This document shows positions 18,733-27,500 of a DNA stretch of 27,500 nucleotides, piece after piece. The position numbers and the translations under genes were made by a program. The notes under the pieces are model-generated. The model had not been told where the DNA came from. It did no database searches and saw nothing but the letters and a program-made list of their open reading frames with translations. The stretch's first letter is position 1. Each line of letters begins with the position of its first letter. The DNA lies in contig WPIO01000050.1 in NCBI GenBank assembly GCA_009760855.2, positions 270,001 to 297,500 of the forward strand. The letters are read 5' to 3'. Source of the stretch: Cristatella mucedo (Eukaryota; Bryozoa; Phylactolaemata; Cristatellidae).

Positions 18733-19676
18733 CTTCGTCGATTCCTCTCTTCGAGGTGGCGTTTCACGAACCATGAGCAAAGGAAGTTTAGCGGCCGGGC
18801 GCGTCCGTATGCTTCCGCTTCTGCTTTCCTGCGGCTGCTGCAGCCACAGCTCCGGGAGCGACCGGCGGCAAAGTGTCCGGCAAAGCACTCACTTTGTCAC
18901 TGGAGATGGCCGTAGCGTCGGAATTCTCGTACGAAAAAACCCTGTTTGCTTTGTTAGGAGTTTTTCCCGAGAATAAGGGGGGGCGTTTAGCTAGACGTAG
19001 AATACACGCGCAGCAGCTATCGCAGCAGTCGGACGCGAGAGGGGCAGCCCGTCGGAGTCTACAGTAGGGTCTACCGCTCGCGCTTGCAGTGAGCAATGCA
19101 AAATGACCAAATGAATCCAGTCAACGAATTCCGATGGCTCGGATCGGACGCCGGAAGTTCAATCCTCCGGGGAGCCTATCGCTAACAACAATGTGAGCGC
19201 GTAGCGACACTGCTACCGATCTGCTAGTATTGCTCTCTACGAGCATTCGATTTGATTGAGGAGACAAAACGCAGCGGAAGCCGAAGTGAATGCAAATTCT
19301 TCCAGCGCATTTTTGGAGAATGTCCGCTGCGGCTAGGTGTTGGAAACATACGCATCAGGACGAAATAGATGTAACGAGCACGGATCGCCTTAATTTTCAG
19401 AGTCTGTACAGCAGCGGTATAGTAGCGGCAATTTCTGAGCGCATTAATTGCGAACTAAGCAAAGAATTGGGTACGTTCATCTTTACAACAGCGCCTTCGC
19501 TAATCGCATTTCAACGCCCCTGATGACACTTAGCTAATAGAAATGACGGCGATTTGTGCAGGCGGCGATACTTCCTGTGCCGCCGAGCAGGACTCAGTCG
19601 GTAGCTCAGGGCCGTGCTGTGTCGCTCAGGAACGCCAGCGCACCGTCGTCTTAAAAATTGCTAGCTGATTTAACAG
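18733..19676. other. Unassigned stretch
   Basis: No gene or RNA recognised. A segment at about 19610-19650 (GCCGTGCTGTGTCGCTCAGG and onwards) is similar to 20011-20050 (GCCGCGCTGTCGCCAGGAAC), a possible short diverged direct repeat. Small open frames lack motifs. Confidence 0.45.
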
Positions 19677-19827
19677 CCTCTTTTGCATAGCGACAGAAGA
19701 GCTTTTACGGCTATCACTACCCCTTGCAGTGGCAATAAGGGATTGCCCGCCGCCGGATTCGAACCCACGACCTCGGAACCGAGGTCACGAATAGCAACCG
19801 TCTTACCTAGGGTGCCGTTACGGCTCG
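19677..19827 (-). mobile_element. SINE-2 copy (minus, well preserved)
   Basis: On the minus strand: GTAACGGCACCCTAGGTAAG, GACGGTTGCTATTCGTGACC, hairpin CCTCGGTTCCGAGG, B-box GGTTCGAATCC, GGCGGCGGGCAATCCCTTAT, TGCCACTGCAAGGGGTAGTG, ATAGCCGTAAAAGCTCTTC, TGTCGCTATGCAAAAGAGGC and TGTTAAATC. With 2280 and 11595 it defines the family. Confidence 0.82.
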
Positions 19828-21719
19828 CCGAGATGCGGGTCGGGGCACCGTGACGCCGGACAGCAGGCTACCGCGATGCAGGTCTGAACCGCTACTATCG
19901 TTCGCAGGGAGGGTCGTGGAAACCGCACTGCAAGAGAGGACGCGGAATGATTCGGGCGCTTGCGACCTGGGTAGGCCGAGCATCTGTCCGGTGCATCTGT
20001 TCGTCAGTGAGAGGCCGCGCTGTCGCCAGGAACACCGGCACCCCGTCGTTTGCGATCCGAGTGGTTCGAGCATGAAGGTGCCAAAAAACGTACGCCGAAC
20101 TGCCGCGGAGTTACCTTCTAGCGTCGCCCCCCCTCGACCCGGGGCCAAAGGGCAGACTTGGAGGGCGCCGCTGGCCGCATCGCACGCGAACGCACATGTA
20201 TGTCGGTAGCTTTCGGTCTAGCCAATTAGGATACAAGAGTGCTCGGCCAGGATACAAGAGTGCTCGGCGAACAAGTACGTTCCGCTGGACGACAGCTCGC
20301 GAGAGCTCGCGCGCAGGTTGCGAGCAGCTGTTGGGCTCGCTGTGACGACGGGTGGCGTGCGAGCAGCCAGCGCGCTCGTCGTCGGTCGAGTCGGCAGCTC
20401 GAAGGCGGAAGAAGAAGGAGAGGCGACAGCGTCCGCTCAGGCCCGCGGACGAGCGGAGCGAGTTTAAGCGAATCCAAGGTCAAGGTCACACGACCCGTGT
20501 CGTCATTGGCCGGCGACGGCTAGCCGAAGGCGGCGGCGGCGGCAGCTCAGGCTGTGCAGGCAGAGCGTGGCAGGCGCGCCTGGCTGCCGAGGCAGCATTC
20601 AGGCCGGGAGAAGCAACAGAAAGCCTGCCTGAGCAGTCGGTCAGGTGGTGCCGCCATAAACTCACTCTTGGCTATCGCTGCACGTGTCCATGCGGCTCAT
20701 GCGGTCTCAATCAAAGGACATGACGCAACCGGTTCGGAACGCATACAATCCGGCGGCCGCTAAAAATCTCACAAATCGCAAAATCCCAAATCTCAAAAAA
20801 TCTCACAAATTGCAGCTCACGTAAGAAAGCTGCGTCCGCACGGGCTGCGGCACCCACCGACTCAACTGCTGCAAGTAACTTGTGCACATCCGAAATGAAG
20901 GGCGTCCGCTCTCAGCTTACTAACCTGCGAGGACAGGATCGTTGGCTGACGGACGTTAAGCTTCTGGTGACGTCCAGTCAAGGTCAGCGTTTGCTACCGG
21001 GAGAATTCGTGGCTGCGAGTCTAACCACCACCGGAGCTCATTCTCCGAAGAAAAACCGCAAAGCCTTTTTCACGGCGGGTGGCTCTCTTTTGCTGGCTAG
21101 AAGGGGTAAGTTAATTCGACGACATGTGGAGACAACTCCCACCAAGCGCGCAGCCTTGAGGACCGACGGGATGCGCCAATTCCGGGTATCAATACCCGCC
21201 GTCCGAACGGCCTAAACAGACGGCAGGGCCCCTGTTAAGGCGCACGCGAAGTAATAATATCTCCGCCCACAAGCTAATCTGTGCGACGTAAACGAGCTGT
21301 GCAGGCAATGGGGCGCGTGGCGGTCCGCCGGCTTCCTGACGCCTTCCTTTCGGTCGCTGCTTTGGCGCCGCTCGGACCGCCGATTATTGCCAACGCGCCT
21401 GTTGTAAAAGTCTGGCCTGGCTCCCGATCGTAACTTCAGCGTGACCCGCATTTGTCCGCTGTTCAGCAGAACCCTAGCTTTGACCCCAGCCTGGCGGCCA
21501 TAAAAAGGGTCGCACTCACTTGTCGTCGCAAGATTATCTCTCAAATAGTGCTGCAGATTGCGTCATGCTCTAGACATTTCCCGCTTCAGTGCGTTAAGTG
21601 CAAAGCCCAAAAAGAGCACTGCAGAGTTGCTTACAGCCTCGGAAGAGCTGAGGGTCAGAGGTGAAGGTCGTTGCCGGGTACGTACCGCCTAGGTGGCGCT
21701 CGCTTCGGCCGCGTGGGGA
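19828..21719. other. GC-rich region upstream of PPAT
   Basis: No second gene was recognised on either strand. In vertebrates PAICS lies head-to-head with PPAT, but no PAICS-like protein is seen here. The region is CG-rich, with a 21-bp tandem duplication at 20228-20269 and AAATCTCACAAAT repeated at about 20763 and 20799. The part just before 21720 should contain the PPAT promoter and 5' UTR. No TATA box could be placed with confidence. Confidence 0.5.
20228..20269. repeat. 21-bp tandem duplication
   Basis: AGGATACAAGAGTGCTCGGC plus C at 20228-20248 is repeated at 20249-20269, differing only in the last base (C versus G). Confidence 0.93.
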
Positions 21720-21859
21720 ATGGGCGACGGCGGTGGCGCGGAGAGCGAGGAACTGAGGCACGCTTGTGGAGTGTTCGGCTGCGTTGCCGCGGGATCATGG
21801 CCAACGGAGCTGAATGTAGCTGGAGTTATATGTACCGCGCTAGCCGGTCTGCAGCACAG
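21720..21859 (+). CDS. PPAT: PPAT coding exon 1
   Basis: 46 codons plus 2 nt. It begins with a Gly/Glu-rich propeptide, then Cys16 (expected N-terminal nucleophile after self-cleavage), [15 protein letters not shown] and ends GLQH. The donor is CACAG|GTGCGA. The last two bases AG join with A of exon 2 to give Arg in the invariant LQHRGQES motif, which confirms the splice. Intron 1 is 438 nt. Confidence 0.93.
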
Positions 21860-24800
21860 GTGCGAAACTCTCCGTTTTATTCACCTGTGCTCACTAGTGC
21901 GCAGCTCTCGTGGCCAGCGCATCTGGTGCTCTGGCTGTCGGCTCTTTGTGGCGGGCGCCCCGTCTTTCGTTTCTTCAGACAGCTTGTGGATGGCGGTCGA
22001 AAGCCGCCACGATTTAGTTAAGCTTCGAGCGCAGGTGCGCGCGCAGTGCGCTCGGCACGATCGCACTACGACCAGTTCAGTCAGGGTCTTGCGGGCACCG
22101 GCGTGGTCTCCCCCCCCCCCCGCGTCGGCGTTCCTATCCTGTCGCTGCACGGCTGGGCTGGCTGGGCCGGCTCGCAGCGCCGGTTCTCGCAATATTGGTC
22201 GCCTGCCTGCCCTAGGCGAGCGGGATGCCCGGGCTCTCGCGGACTCACAGCGATGTGCACGCGATGTGCACGTGTAGTTCGTAATTCTTACCGTTAGAGG
22301 GCAGGAGAGCGCCGGTATCGTGACAACGGACGGAGCGAGGAACAGTCGCATGCGCGTGCACAAGGGCACAGGGCTTGTCAATCAGGTGAGCGCTGCTCTG
22401 CGCCGACCACATCTGCGATGCCGGCCACTTGTCGCTTGAGCGTGAGCCACGCGGTCGCGGCGCATGCGCGTTGCAGCAGGCGCTTGCACTGAGACGCCCA
22501 AATCGAGCAAGCGACCCATAATGTTGAATTTCTGAGGGCCTCCGCTAGGCGATACGGCGAGATCTCACCGCTCATTTACCTCGCAGGACACAGAAAAAAA
22601 TGCATGTCATGTGTATGACGCCCTAAGAGAACCTAATCTGTATACAGGCGCTTTGCATATGCCGTAGCACTCGAGCCCACGGCCTTGGTCTGTAAAGGTG
22701 AACACCGTACCCTTGGGCCAATCAGGCAAAGAACATTGAGCCCTGCGCCTACATCTGGAGGCTCACATGTTGAGGGCAAAACCCCTGGCAATGATGGAAA
22801 CTGACAAACACGTGTTCAGTGCCGAGAAAGAGATTAAGTTCTCCGAGAGTGCTATATAAACGCATTATAATTATTATATTGTAATTGCAATCGATTGTCG
22901 CTCACTGAAGGCCATTAGATTTACTTAACACGAGATTTTAGTGAAGAATCTAGGTGGTTCCTTCTCTGGCAGCATATATCCTGTTGAATCCCCACGAAGT
23001 CATGTCTTAAAGTGAACTTTCATTAGACGACTCCATCGGCTCCACAGTCAAGTGTGCCTACTTTAAGCTACATAAAATTGCTAAAATTTGGGCTTGTTTA
23101 GGCAGGGATACCACATCTAAATTGGGCCATGCATTTATGACATCCCGTCTTGACTTCTGTAACTCACTGCTTCATGGTCTATCAGGCTATGCACTCAGGT
23201 GCTTACAGCTGGTGCAAAACTCTGCAGCTAGGCTTGTCTGTCGTGAGCATAGCAGTTGCCAGAGCACACCACTTCTCGCCGACCTACACACTCCCCCAGT
23301 CAAGCAACGCATCGACTTCAAAGTTTTGTCACTCACCTTTTGGTCTCGTTATTCCATGGCTGCAGCCCACCTATCAGATCTAGTCCCCCACCAGGCTAAG
23401 CATCATAACACCTGCTTTTTGGAATCAAACTGTTTACTCATACCTCGTATACAACTCAAATTCTTCGGAGATCGTACATTTAGTTCGTATGCTCCCAAGG
23501 CCTGGAACTCACTCCCGACTTTTGCCACGACATCTTCTGACTTGACCACATTTAAAAAGAAACTAAAACCCCATCTATTTAGGAAAACAAATTAGTGGGT
23601 CCTTGCGATTCGTTCTTTGTGTGCTTCTGAATGCTGACAACGTGCATGCTGCCACCCAACATATTTGCATGCTGACCTTGTGCATATCACCCCTAACCAT
23701 GTTATTCCTGTCTATTGACTGTGCTACCACTAACAATTCGATCGTGCTTCTTTTGCAGCAAATGTTAAGTGTCCAGAAAGAGATTGAGTTCTCTGAGGGT
23801 GCTGTATTAAGTGTATTATTATTGTTATTATTATAAAAATGTATGTCATATATATGGTACCCTAAGAGAACCTAATCTGTAATGTCACTTTGCATATGCC
23901 GCAGTGCTCGAGGCCACGACCTTCGTCTTTAAGGGTGAGCACCTTACCGTTGGGCCAAATCAGGGTGGTCAATGGAACATTGAGTCCATGCATCTGCATG
24001 TGGAGACTTATGTGTTGAGGGTAAAACTCGTGGCAATAATGGAAACCGACAATTTGGGACTTCTTGTTTTTTGCATGCACATGCATACGCCAGATATGGT
24101 TTGATAATATGCAAGAAATCGGTAGTTCAGTTAGAGCAAGAAACCAGCTCACTACCTTCCCGGATGAAAAAAGAGCCATACAGCACTGCAATACTGCTTT
24201 AGAAGTCTTGGCAAACACGTGAGATGCCAAAACCACGGTGACCTGCATCTGTTATAACGTATTCATTAAAATTATGAGAGAGTAGTTTTTTTAGTGCATG
24301 CATTTTTTTTTAGCAAACCGAGATAGTTAAAACCTAGGACATAATTTCTAAGAATTCTTTAATTTCTTGTTTACCAGAAAAGGGTGTTCGATTTTTCCTT
24401 TTCGTCGAATTTTAGCATCTCTTCGAATCACAAATCAAGTTTATGGTTGTGAATGCTCAAATTAGCATACTTCAAGCTCTCGATGATAGCTGAAAAAATG
24501 CCCAACACTGTCGGTGAGTTTCATTTTTTTTTATCGAGTTCGATACTAGATGCATTTACTAAATCTTATTTTGCAGTGTTCCGACAGTGCTAGAGAACAA
24601 CATCTGTTGAGAATGGTGACTATGTCAGTAGCCAGAAATTGCCCCAAAACAAAAGCAGGGTCATTTTTCACCTGGTAAGAAAACTAGGTTGGTAGCATGT
24701 CCGATTTAATGCAAATATTGCTAACTCATGCAACTCATACGCTCTAGTGAAATTTTGTTGGCCTGTGGTCCATGAAGAAACTGAATTGTCAGAGATTGTT

Positions 24801-25344
24801 GGTCGCTCCTCAGGGTGCATAGATTTTTCGGGCCAGCACTTTTTTATGTATGTGTGTATGTGTATGTATGTATGTATATGTGTATGTGCATGTATGTGTG
24901 TATGTATGTGTGTGTGTGCGTGCGTGTGTATGTATGTATGTGTGTATGTATGTGTGTATGTATGTGTGTATGTATGTGTGTATGTATGCTGTTAATAGTG
25001 AGCTGTGCTTTCGCAGCACCTGCTGAGCCAGTTTACAGAACGGCAGATGGCAGAGCCACACTGGAAATTTGTTTGGCAGCATCGCCACTGTGGAAGGGGG
25101 GGGGGACGTGCAAGATACTTAACATGCTTTATGCTTTCTTGTTTTTTCCCGATTGCAGGTGTTTACAGATGATACTGTCGTGAGAAATCTCGGTGGCAAC
25201 CTGGGCATCGGCCACGTTCGCTACTCCACATATGGAGGTACCGACACGAGCAATTACCAGCCGTTCGTCGTCGACACGCTGCACGGCCTGCTTGCTGTGG
25301 CACACAACGGCGAGCTGGTCAATGCCAAGCGTCTTCGCGAGCAG
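21720..25344 (+). CDS. PPAT: Amidophosphoribosyltransferase, 5' part (three coding exons)
   Basis: Glutamine PRPP amidotransferase makes 5-phosphoribosylamine from PRPP and glutamine, the first committed step of de novo purine synthesis; it is cytosolic in animals. Joining 21720-21859, 22298-22385 and 25159-25344 gives 138 codons in one frame, about the first quarter of a family of roughly 500 residues. Visible hallmarks of the N-terminal class II (Ntn) glutaminase are HACGVFGC with the catalytic Cys16 after a 15-residue propeptide, [40 protein letters not shown] with Arg97, [10 protein letters not shown], and AHNGELVN with Asn126-Gly127 of the oxyanion site. An in-frame TAG at 21690 and G at -3 and +4 support ATG 21720. 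The PRTase half lies beyond the right edge. All introns are GT-AG. No disabling change is seen. Confidence 0.93.
22298..22385 (+). CDS. PPAT: PPAT coding exon 2
   Basis: 88 nt encoding (R)[12 protein letters not shown] then [17 protein letters not shown]. The acceptor is CCGTTAG|AGGGCAG, with only a weak polypyrimidine tract. The donor is AATCAG|GTGAGC. It ends in phase 0. Too short to stand out as an open frame; recognised by the GQESAGI motif. Confidence 0.92.
22595..22727 (-). mobile_element. SINE-1 copy f (in PPAT intron 2)
   Basis: On the minus strand: TTGGCCCAAGGGTACGGTGT, ACCTTTACAGACCAAGGCC, GTGGGCTCGAGTGC, GGCATATGCAAAGCGCC, then TGTATACAGATTAGGTTC and TCTTAGGGCGTCATACACAT. It lacks most of the AAGGTCAAGGTGAATG block. 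It is antisense to PPAT. Confidence 0.8.
22728..22810. repeat. Segment duplicated at about 23966-24055
   Basis: GAACATTGAG, ATGTTGAGGGCAAAAC, TGGCAATGATGGAAACTGAC here correspond to GAACATTGAG, GTGTTGAGGGTAAAAC and TGGCAATAATGGAAACCGAC at 23970-24055. Both lie immediately beyond the head of a minus-strand SINE-1 copy, so SINE plus flank form a duplicated unit of roughly 210 bp. Confidence 0.8.
22811..22885 (+). mobile_element. Solo SINE-1/LINE-A type tail (in PPAT intron 2)
   Basis: AGTGCCGAGAAAGAGATTAA, GTTCTCCGAGAGTGCTATAT, AAACGCATTATAATTATTAT. It is the same 3' stem-loop as the SINE-1 and LINE-A copies, in + orientation, facing the minus-strand tail at about 22600. Confidence 0.65.
22925..23835 (+). 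mobile_element. LINE-A copy 4 (longest plus copy, in PPAT intron 2)
   Basis: The ORF region runs from about 22941 to the stop at 23593-23595, followed by a 3' UTR of about 170 bp, the tail stem-loop (GTCCAGAAAGAGATTGAGTT / CTCTGAGGGTGC) and (ATT)n to about 23835. Inserted in sense orientation to PPAT. Confidence 0.85.
22941..23595 (+). pseudogene. LINE-A ORF C-terminal remnant, copy 4
   Basis: Starts with VKNLGGSF (22941), resembling the RNLGV.FD segment after the RT core in CR1/L2-like elements. It is interrupted near 23008. It resumes with [107 protein letters not shown] and [12 protein letters not shown]. The catalytic RT box is not included. No endonuclease. Non-functional. Confidence 0.75.
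23838..23963 (-). mobile_element. SINE-1 copy g (in PPAT intron 2)
   Basis: On the minus strand: TTTGGCCCAACGGTAAGGTG, CTCACCCTTAAAGACGAAGG, TCGTGGCCTCGAGCACTG, CGGCATATGCAAAGTG, then ACAGATTAGGTTCTCTTAGG. It is very close to copy f, including the flank beyond the head. It lies directly after the LINE-A copy 4 tail. Confidence 0.78.
23966..24055. repeat. Second copy of the intron 2 duplicated flank
   Basis: Counterpart of 22728-22810, with additional substitutions and a few indels. The match ends near 24055. Confidence 0.8.
24056..24845. other. Unassigned part of PPAT intron 2
   Basis: AT-rich intronic sequence with T runs (24304-24312, 24523-24532). No exon, RNA or repeat family recognised. 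Confidence 0.55.
24846..24988. repeat. (TG/TATG)n microsatellite
   Basis: About 140 bp of ATGTGTGT / ATGTATGT units, an alternating purine-pyrimidine tract that could form Z-DNA. It lies about 170 bp before PPAT exon 3. Open frames rich in Cys-Val-Tyr or Thr-His are by-products of the repeat. Confidence 0.97.
25159..25344 (+). CDS. PPAT: PPAT coding exon 3
   Basis: 62 codons, phase 0 at both ends. The acceptor is TTTTTTCCCGATTGCAG and the donor is GAGCAG|GTTGGT. It encodes [40 protein letters not shown] and [20 protein letters not shown], then EQ. The next exon (expected to begin near the LLRHGIGLSTSSDSE-like segment of animal enzymes) is not found before 27500, so intron 3 exceeds about 2.15 kb. 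Confidence 0.95.
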
Positions 25345-25396
25345 GTTGGTGTAAACGAGACGCCTTTCCCGTGATCTTCACCTTGACCTCCACCTG

Positions 25397-25414
25397 CAGC
25401 AGCAGCAGCAGCAG
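25397..25414. repeat. (CAG)6 repeat in PPAT intron 3
   Basis: Six perfect CAG units followed by CAA, about 50 bp downstream of the exon 3 donor. Confidence 0.95.
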
Positions 25415-26106
25415 CAACTTGGCATGTCCCAATTGGGTTGCTCTCCATCAATGAACGAATAGCTGGCTGCATGCGTACGTGCTTCCAGTTCAAGACGGGT
25501 AATGAAGCGTCGAGCTATGCTCCGATGTTTGACAGAATGGAAAGCTGTCTGTCCCACTAAACGCATCTTATGATGCTGGGCCGGCGGGATAATCGTGCAT
25601 GTAGATGACCCGTTATATTTTTTTAATTACGTTTGTAGATGACCCGCTTCTGTGTCGTGTTTCGAACGTGTTGTAGCAGCTTTTGACTTGAAGTGTGTTG
25701 CACAAACCAGGCACTCGGAATGGGTGCAGATTGCCCCCTGCAGCAGATTCATGGCAAATACTGGTTGAGCTGCTACTCTGCCTGGTATGCGAAGGTACTC
25801 GGACGATAACAGTGCAGGACTGCTGTCCTGTGAATGCCTATATCTTAATAACAAGTCCTTGTTTCTTGCTTAAAGCTGTTTATTGAAAAACCGCATCAGA
25901 CGGGCACATGTGCTAATAGCCAGCCATAGCATACAACTCCCGTCCAAAGTGCAGCTGACAAACCATCACTAGAGACTGTATTTTTCTGTCTAAACCTGAG
26001 ATTATTACAGGCGGTTTCAAATTTTTCAATTCAAGAACGTCTATAATCTCCATCACTGTCATCTGACCAATTTAGCAAGGATACGTTTTCAGTGAGTAGC
26101 AGCTAA
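25415..26106. other. Unassigned part of PPAT intron 3
   Basis: No exon 4 candidate, RNA or repeat family recognised. GTAGATGACCCG occurs twice (about 25600 and 25635). Confidence 0.55.
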
Positions 26107-26107
26107 T

Positions 26108-26742
26108 TTCGTAATAATAATAAAAAAATAATACATGTTATAGCATGCTCAGAGAGCCCAATCTCTTTCTAGGCACTTTACATTTGCTGCAAAGGAAGCA
26201 TGATTGAATGGTTAGTGATAGCTTGCTCAAGGACAAGCTTAACATGGTTAGAGGTGACATGCACAGTGTCAGCATGCTGAAGCACACAAATGACGAATCG
26301 CATGGACACACTAAATGCTGTCATAAATAGGTGCGTTTTTGAGTTCCTTTTTAAATGTGGTCAAGTCAGGGAAAGTCGTAACGCCAGTCGGAAGTCAGTT
26401 TCAGGCTTTAGGAGCATACGAACTAAAGGCGTGGTCTCCATAGGATTTGAGGCTCGTGCGAGATATAGGTTAACAATTAGATTCCGAAAAGCAGGTGGTA
26501 TGATACTTAGCCTGGTGGGAGAGTAGATCTGATGGGTGGGCTGGAGCCAAAGAATAAAGGGACCTAAAAGTGAATAACAAAGCCTTGAAGTTGATGCATT
26601 GCTTGACTGGGAGCCGTAGAGGTCTGTTAGAAGTGGTCTGATGTGGCAACTGCAACGCCCACGAAAGACTAGCCTAGCTGCAAAGTTTTGCACCAGCTGT
26701 AAGTGCCAGATTGCACAGGTCGCAAGACCAGTAAGCGGTGAG
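26108..26742 (-). mobile_element. LINE-A copy 5 (degraded, minus, PPAT intron 3)
   Basis: The tail (TAA)n and AGAGAGCCCAATCTCTTTCT / AGGCACTTTACATTTGCTGC lie at 26111-26190 and the 3' UTR to about 26290. Then a frameshifted ORF remnant follows on the minus strand: VQNFAARLVFRG, RLPVKQCINFKALLFTFRSL, YSLAPAHPSDLLSHQAKYHT, TCFSESNC. It is cut at about 26742 by the tail of the next copy. Confidence 0.8.
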
Positions 26743-27500
26743 TTAATAATAATAATAATAATAATTCACTTGATAAAGCGCCCTCAGAGAACTTAATCTC
26801 TCTCTAGGCGCTTTACATTTGCTGTAAAGTGAAATGCAATTGAAAGGTAGGTAAAATCATGCTTGAAAAAACAAACGAAATGAATAATATGGTTAGAGGT
26901 GACATGCACAGGGTCAGCATGCAAATGTGGTTAGTGGCAGCATGCACAGTGTCAGCATGCATAAGCACACGAAGGACGAATCACAGGGACCCACTGAATG
27001 CTGTCCTAAATAGGTGTGGTTTTAGGTTCCTTTTAAATGTGGTCAGGTCAGGGGATGTTCTGACGCAGGTCGGGAGAGAGTTCCAGGCTTTGGGAGCATA
27101 TGAACTAAATGCACGGTCTCCAAAGGATTTAAGGTTTGTATGAGGTATATCTAGACTGTTGGATTCCGAAAAGCGGGTGGTACGATGCTTAGCCTGATGG
27201 GGTAGTATATCTGACAGATAGGCTGGAGCCATAGAATGAAGGGACCTAAAAGTGAGGGACAAAACCTTGAAGTCAATCCGTTGCTTGACTGGTAGCCAGT
27301 GCAGGTCGGCGAGAAGTGGAGTAATGTGGCAACTGCGATGCTCACGACAGACAAGCCTAGCTGCAGAGTTTTGCACCAGCTGCAATCGCCTGATCGCACA
27401 TGCTGGTAGGCCAGTGAGCAGTGAGTTGCAGAAGTCGAGACGAGATGTCACGAATGCATGGACCAACTTGGACGTGGTATTTTTATCTAAACAGGCCAAG
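26743..27500 (-). mobile_element. LINE-A copy 6 (best preserved, minus, PPAT intron 3)
   Basis: The (AAT)n tail at about 26744-26765 is followed by ACTTGATAAAGCGCCCTCAG, GAACTTAATCTCTCTCTAGG and CGCTTTACATTTGCTG. This is the intact 3' stem-loop with both arm pairs. The conserved 3' UTR extends to 26980 and the ORF runs off the right edge. It is nested into the 5' end of copy 5 in the same orientation. Confidence 0.88.
26981..27499 (-). pseudogene. LINE-A ORF C-terminal end, open to window edge
   Basis: 172 codons open without interruption: [135 protein letters not shown] and stop. It is the post-RT C-terminal region of a CR1/L2-like non-LTR retrotransposon; the first Met is internal and not a start. 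The gene continues past 27500, so whether endonuclease and RT domains are intact cannot be judged; this copy might still be young. Labelled pseudogene only because completeness is unproven. Confidence 0.75.

Noticed and set aside
20239-20763. Overlapping open frames of 70-120 codons
   Set aside because: GC-rich, mutually overlapping on both strands, and motif-free; no splice-supported extension.
19828-21700. A PAICS gene divergent from PPAT, as in vertebrates
   Set aside because: No PAICS-like protein was recognised on the minus strand; the open frames there have no motifs.
21860-22277. PPAT reading continuing open past exon 1 to 22277
   Set aside because: It is intron 1 read-through. Family similarity stops exactly at the GT donor after LQHR and resumes in exon 2 at 22298.
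24747-25183. Cys/Val/Tyr-rich and Thr/His-rich open frames
   Set aside because: They are translations of the (TG/TATG)n repeat in PPAT intron 2.

Overview
This window looks like animal nuclear DNA, probably from an invertebrate, although the phylum cannot be fixed from sequence alone. The reasons are GT-AG introns inside a conserved purine-synthesis gene, a canonical intron-less eukaryotic tRNA-Gln(CTG) gene, tRNA-derived SINEs, fragments of CR1/L2-like non-LTR retrotransposons, a probable hAT MITE and abundant microsatellites. Single-copy coding content is low: one protein gene (5' part only) and one tRNA gene. Most of the rest is transposon debris, simple repeats and GC-rich non-coding DNA.

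Layout. 1-1226 is a homopyrimidine tract built on a CTCTTTCCTC-type unit and runs off the left edge; a short 18-bp tandem repeat and a (GA)n run follow. 1.56-2.44 kb holds copies of two SINE families (here SINE-1 and SINE-2). 2.45-4.06 kb is a very GC/CpG-rich block without a recognisable gene. The tRNA-Gln gene is at 4325-4396. 4.58-6.9 kb is a rearranged nest of two LINE families (here LINE-B and LINE-A) in both orientations. 7.9-9.6 kb carries SINE-1 copies, a LINE-B tail, a long AT-rich palindrome and a SPIN-like hAT MITE. 11.6-12.4 kb has SINE-2 copies followed by a cluster of perfect hairpins. 13.6-15.7 kb is a run of LINE-A and SINE-1 remnants with another perfect palindrome and a 34-bp inverted repeat. 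17.13-17.33 kb is a long (GA)n tract. 18.5-19.8 kb has one SINE-1 and one SINE-2.

The single-copy protein gene is PPAT (glutamine PRPP amidotransferase, first committed step of de novo purine synthesis) on the + strand. Its first three coding exons are at 21720-21859, 22298-22385 and 25159-25344; the remainder lies beyond the right edge. Intron 2 contains SINE-1 copies, a LINE-A copy and a (TG/TATG)n tract. The visible part of intron 3 contains two nested minus-strand LINE-A copies.

The main mechanistic observation is that SINE-1 and LINE-A end in nearly the same 3' stem-loop followed by a short A/T-rich microsatellite. This is the arrangement expected if LINE-A reverse transcriptase mobilises SINE-1 in trans. 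Other points for follow-up are the SPIN-like MITE, perfect palindromes with 1-nt spacers, chimeric and inverted LINE-B pieces, and a local duplication inside PPAT intron 2.
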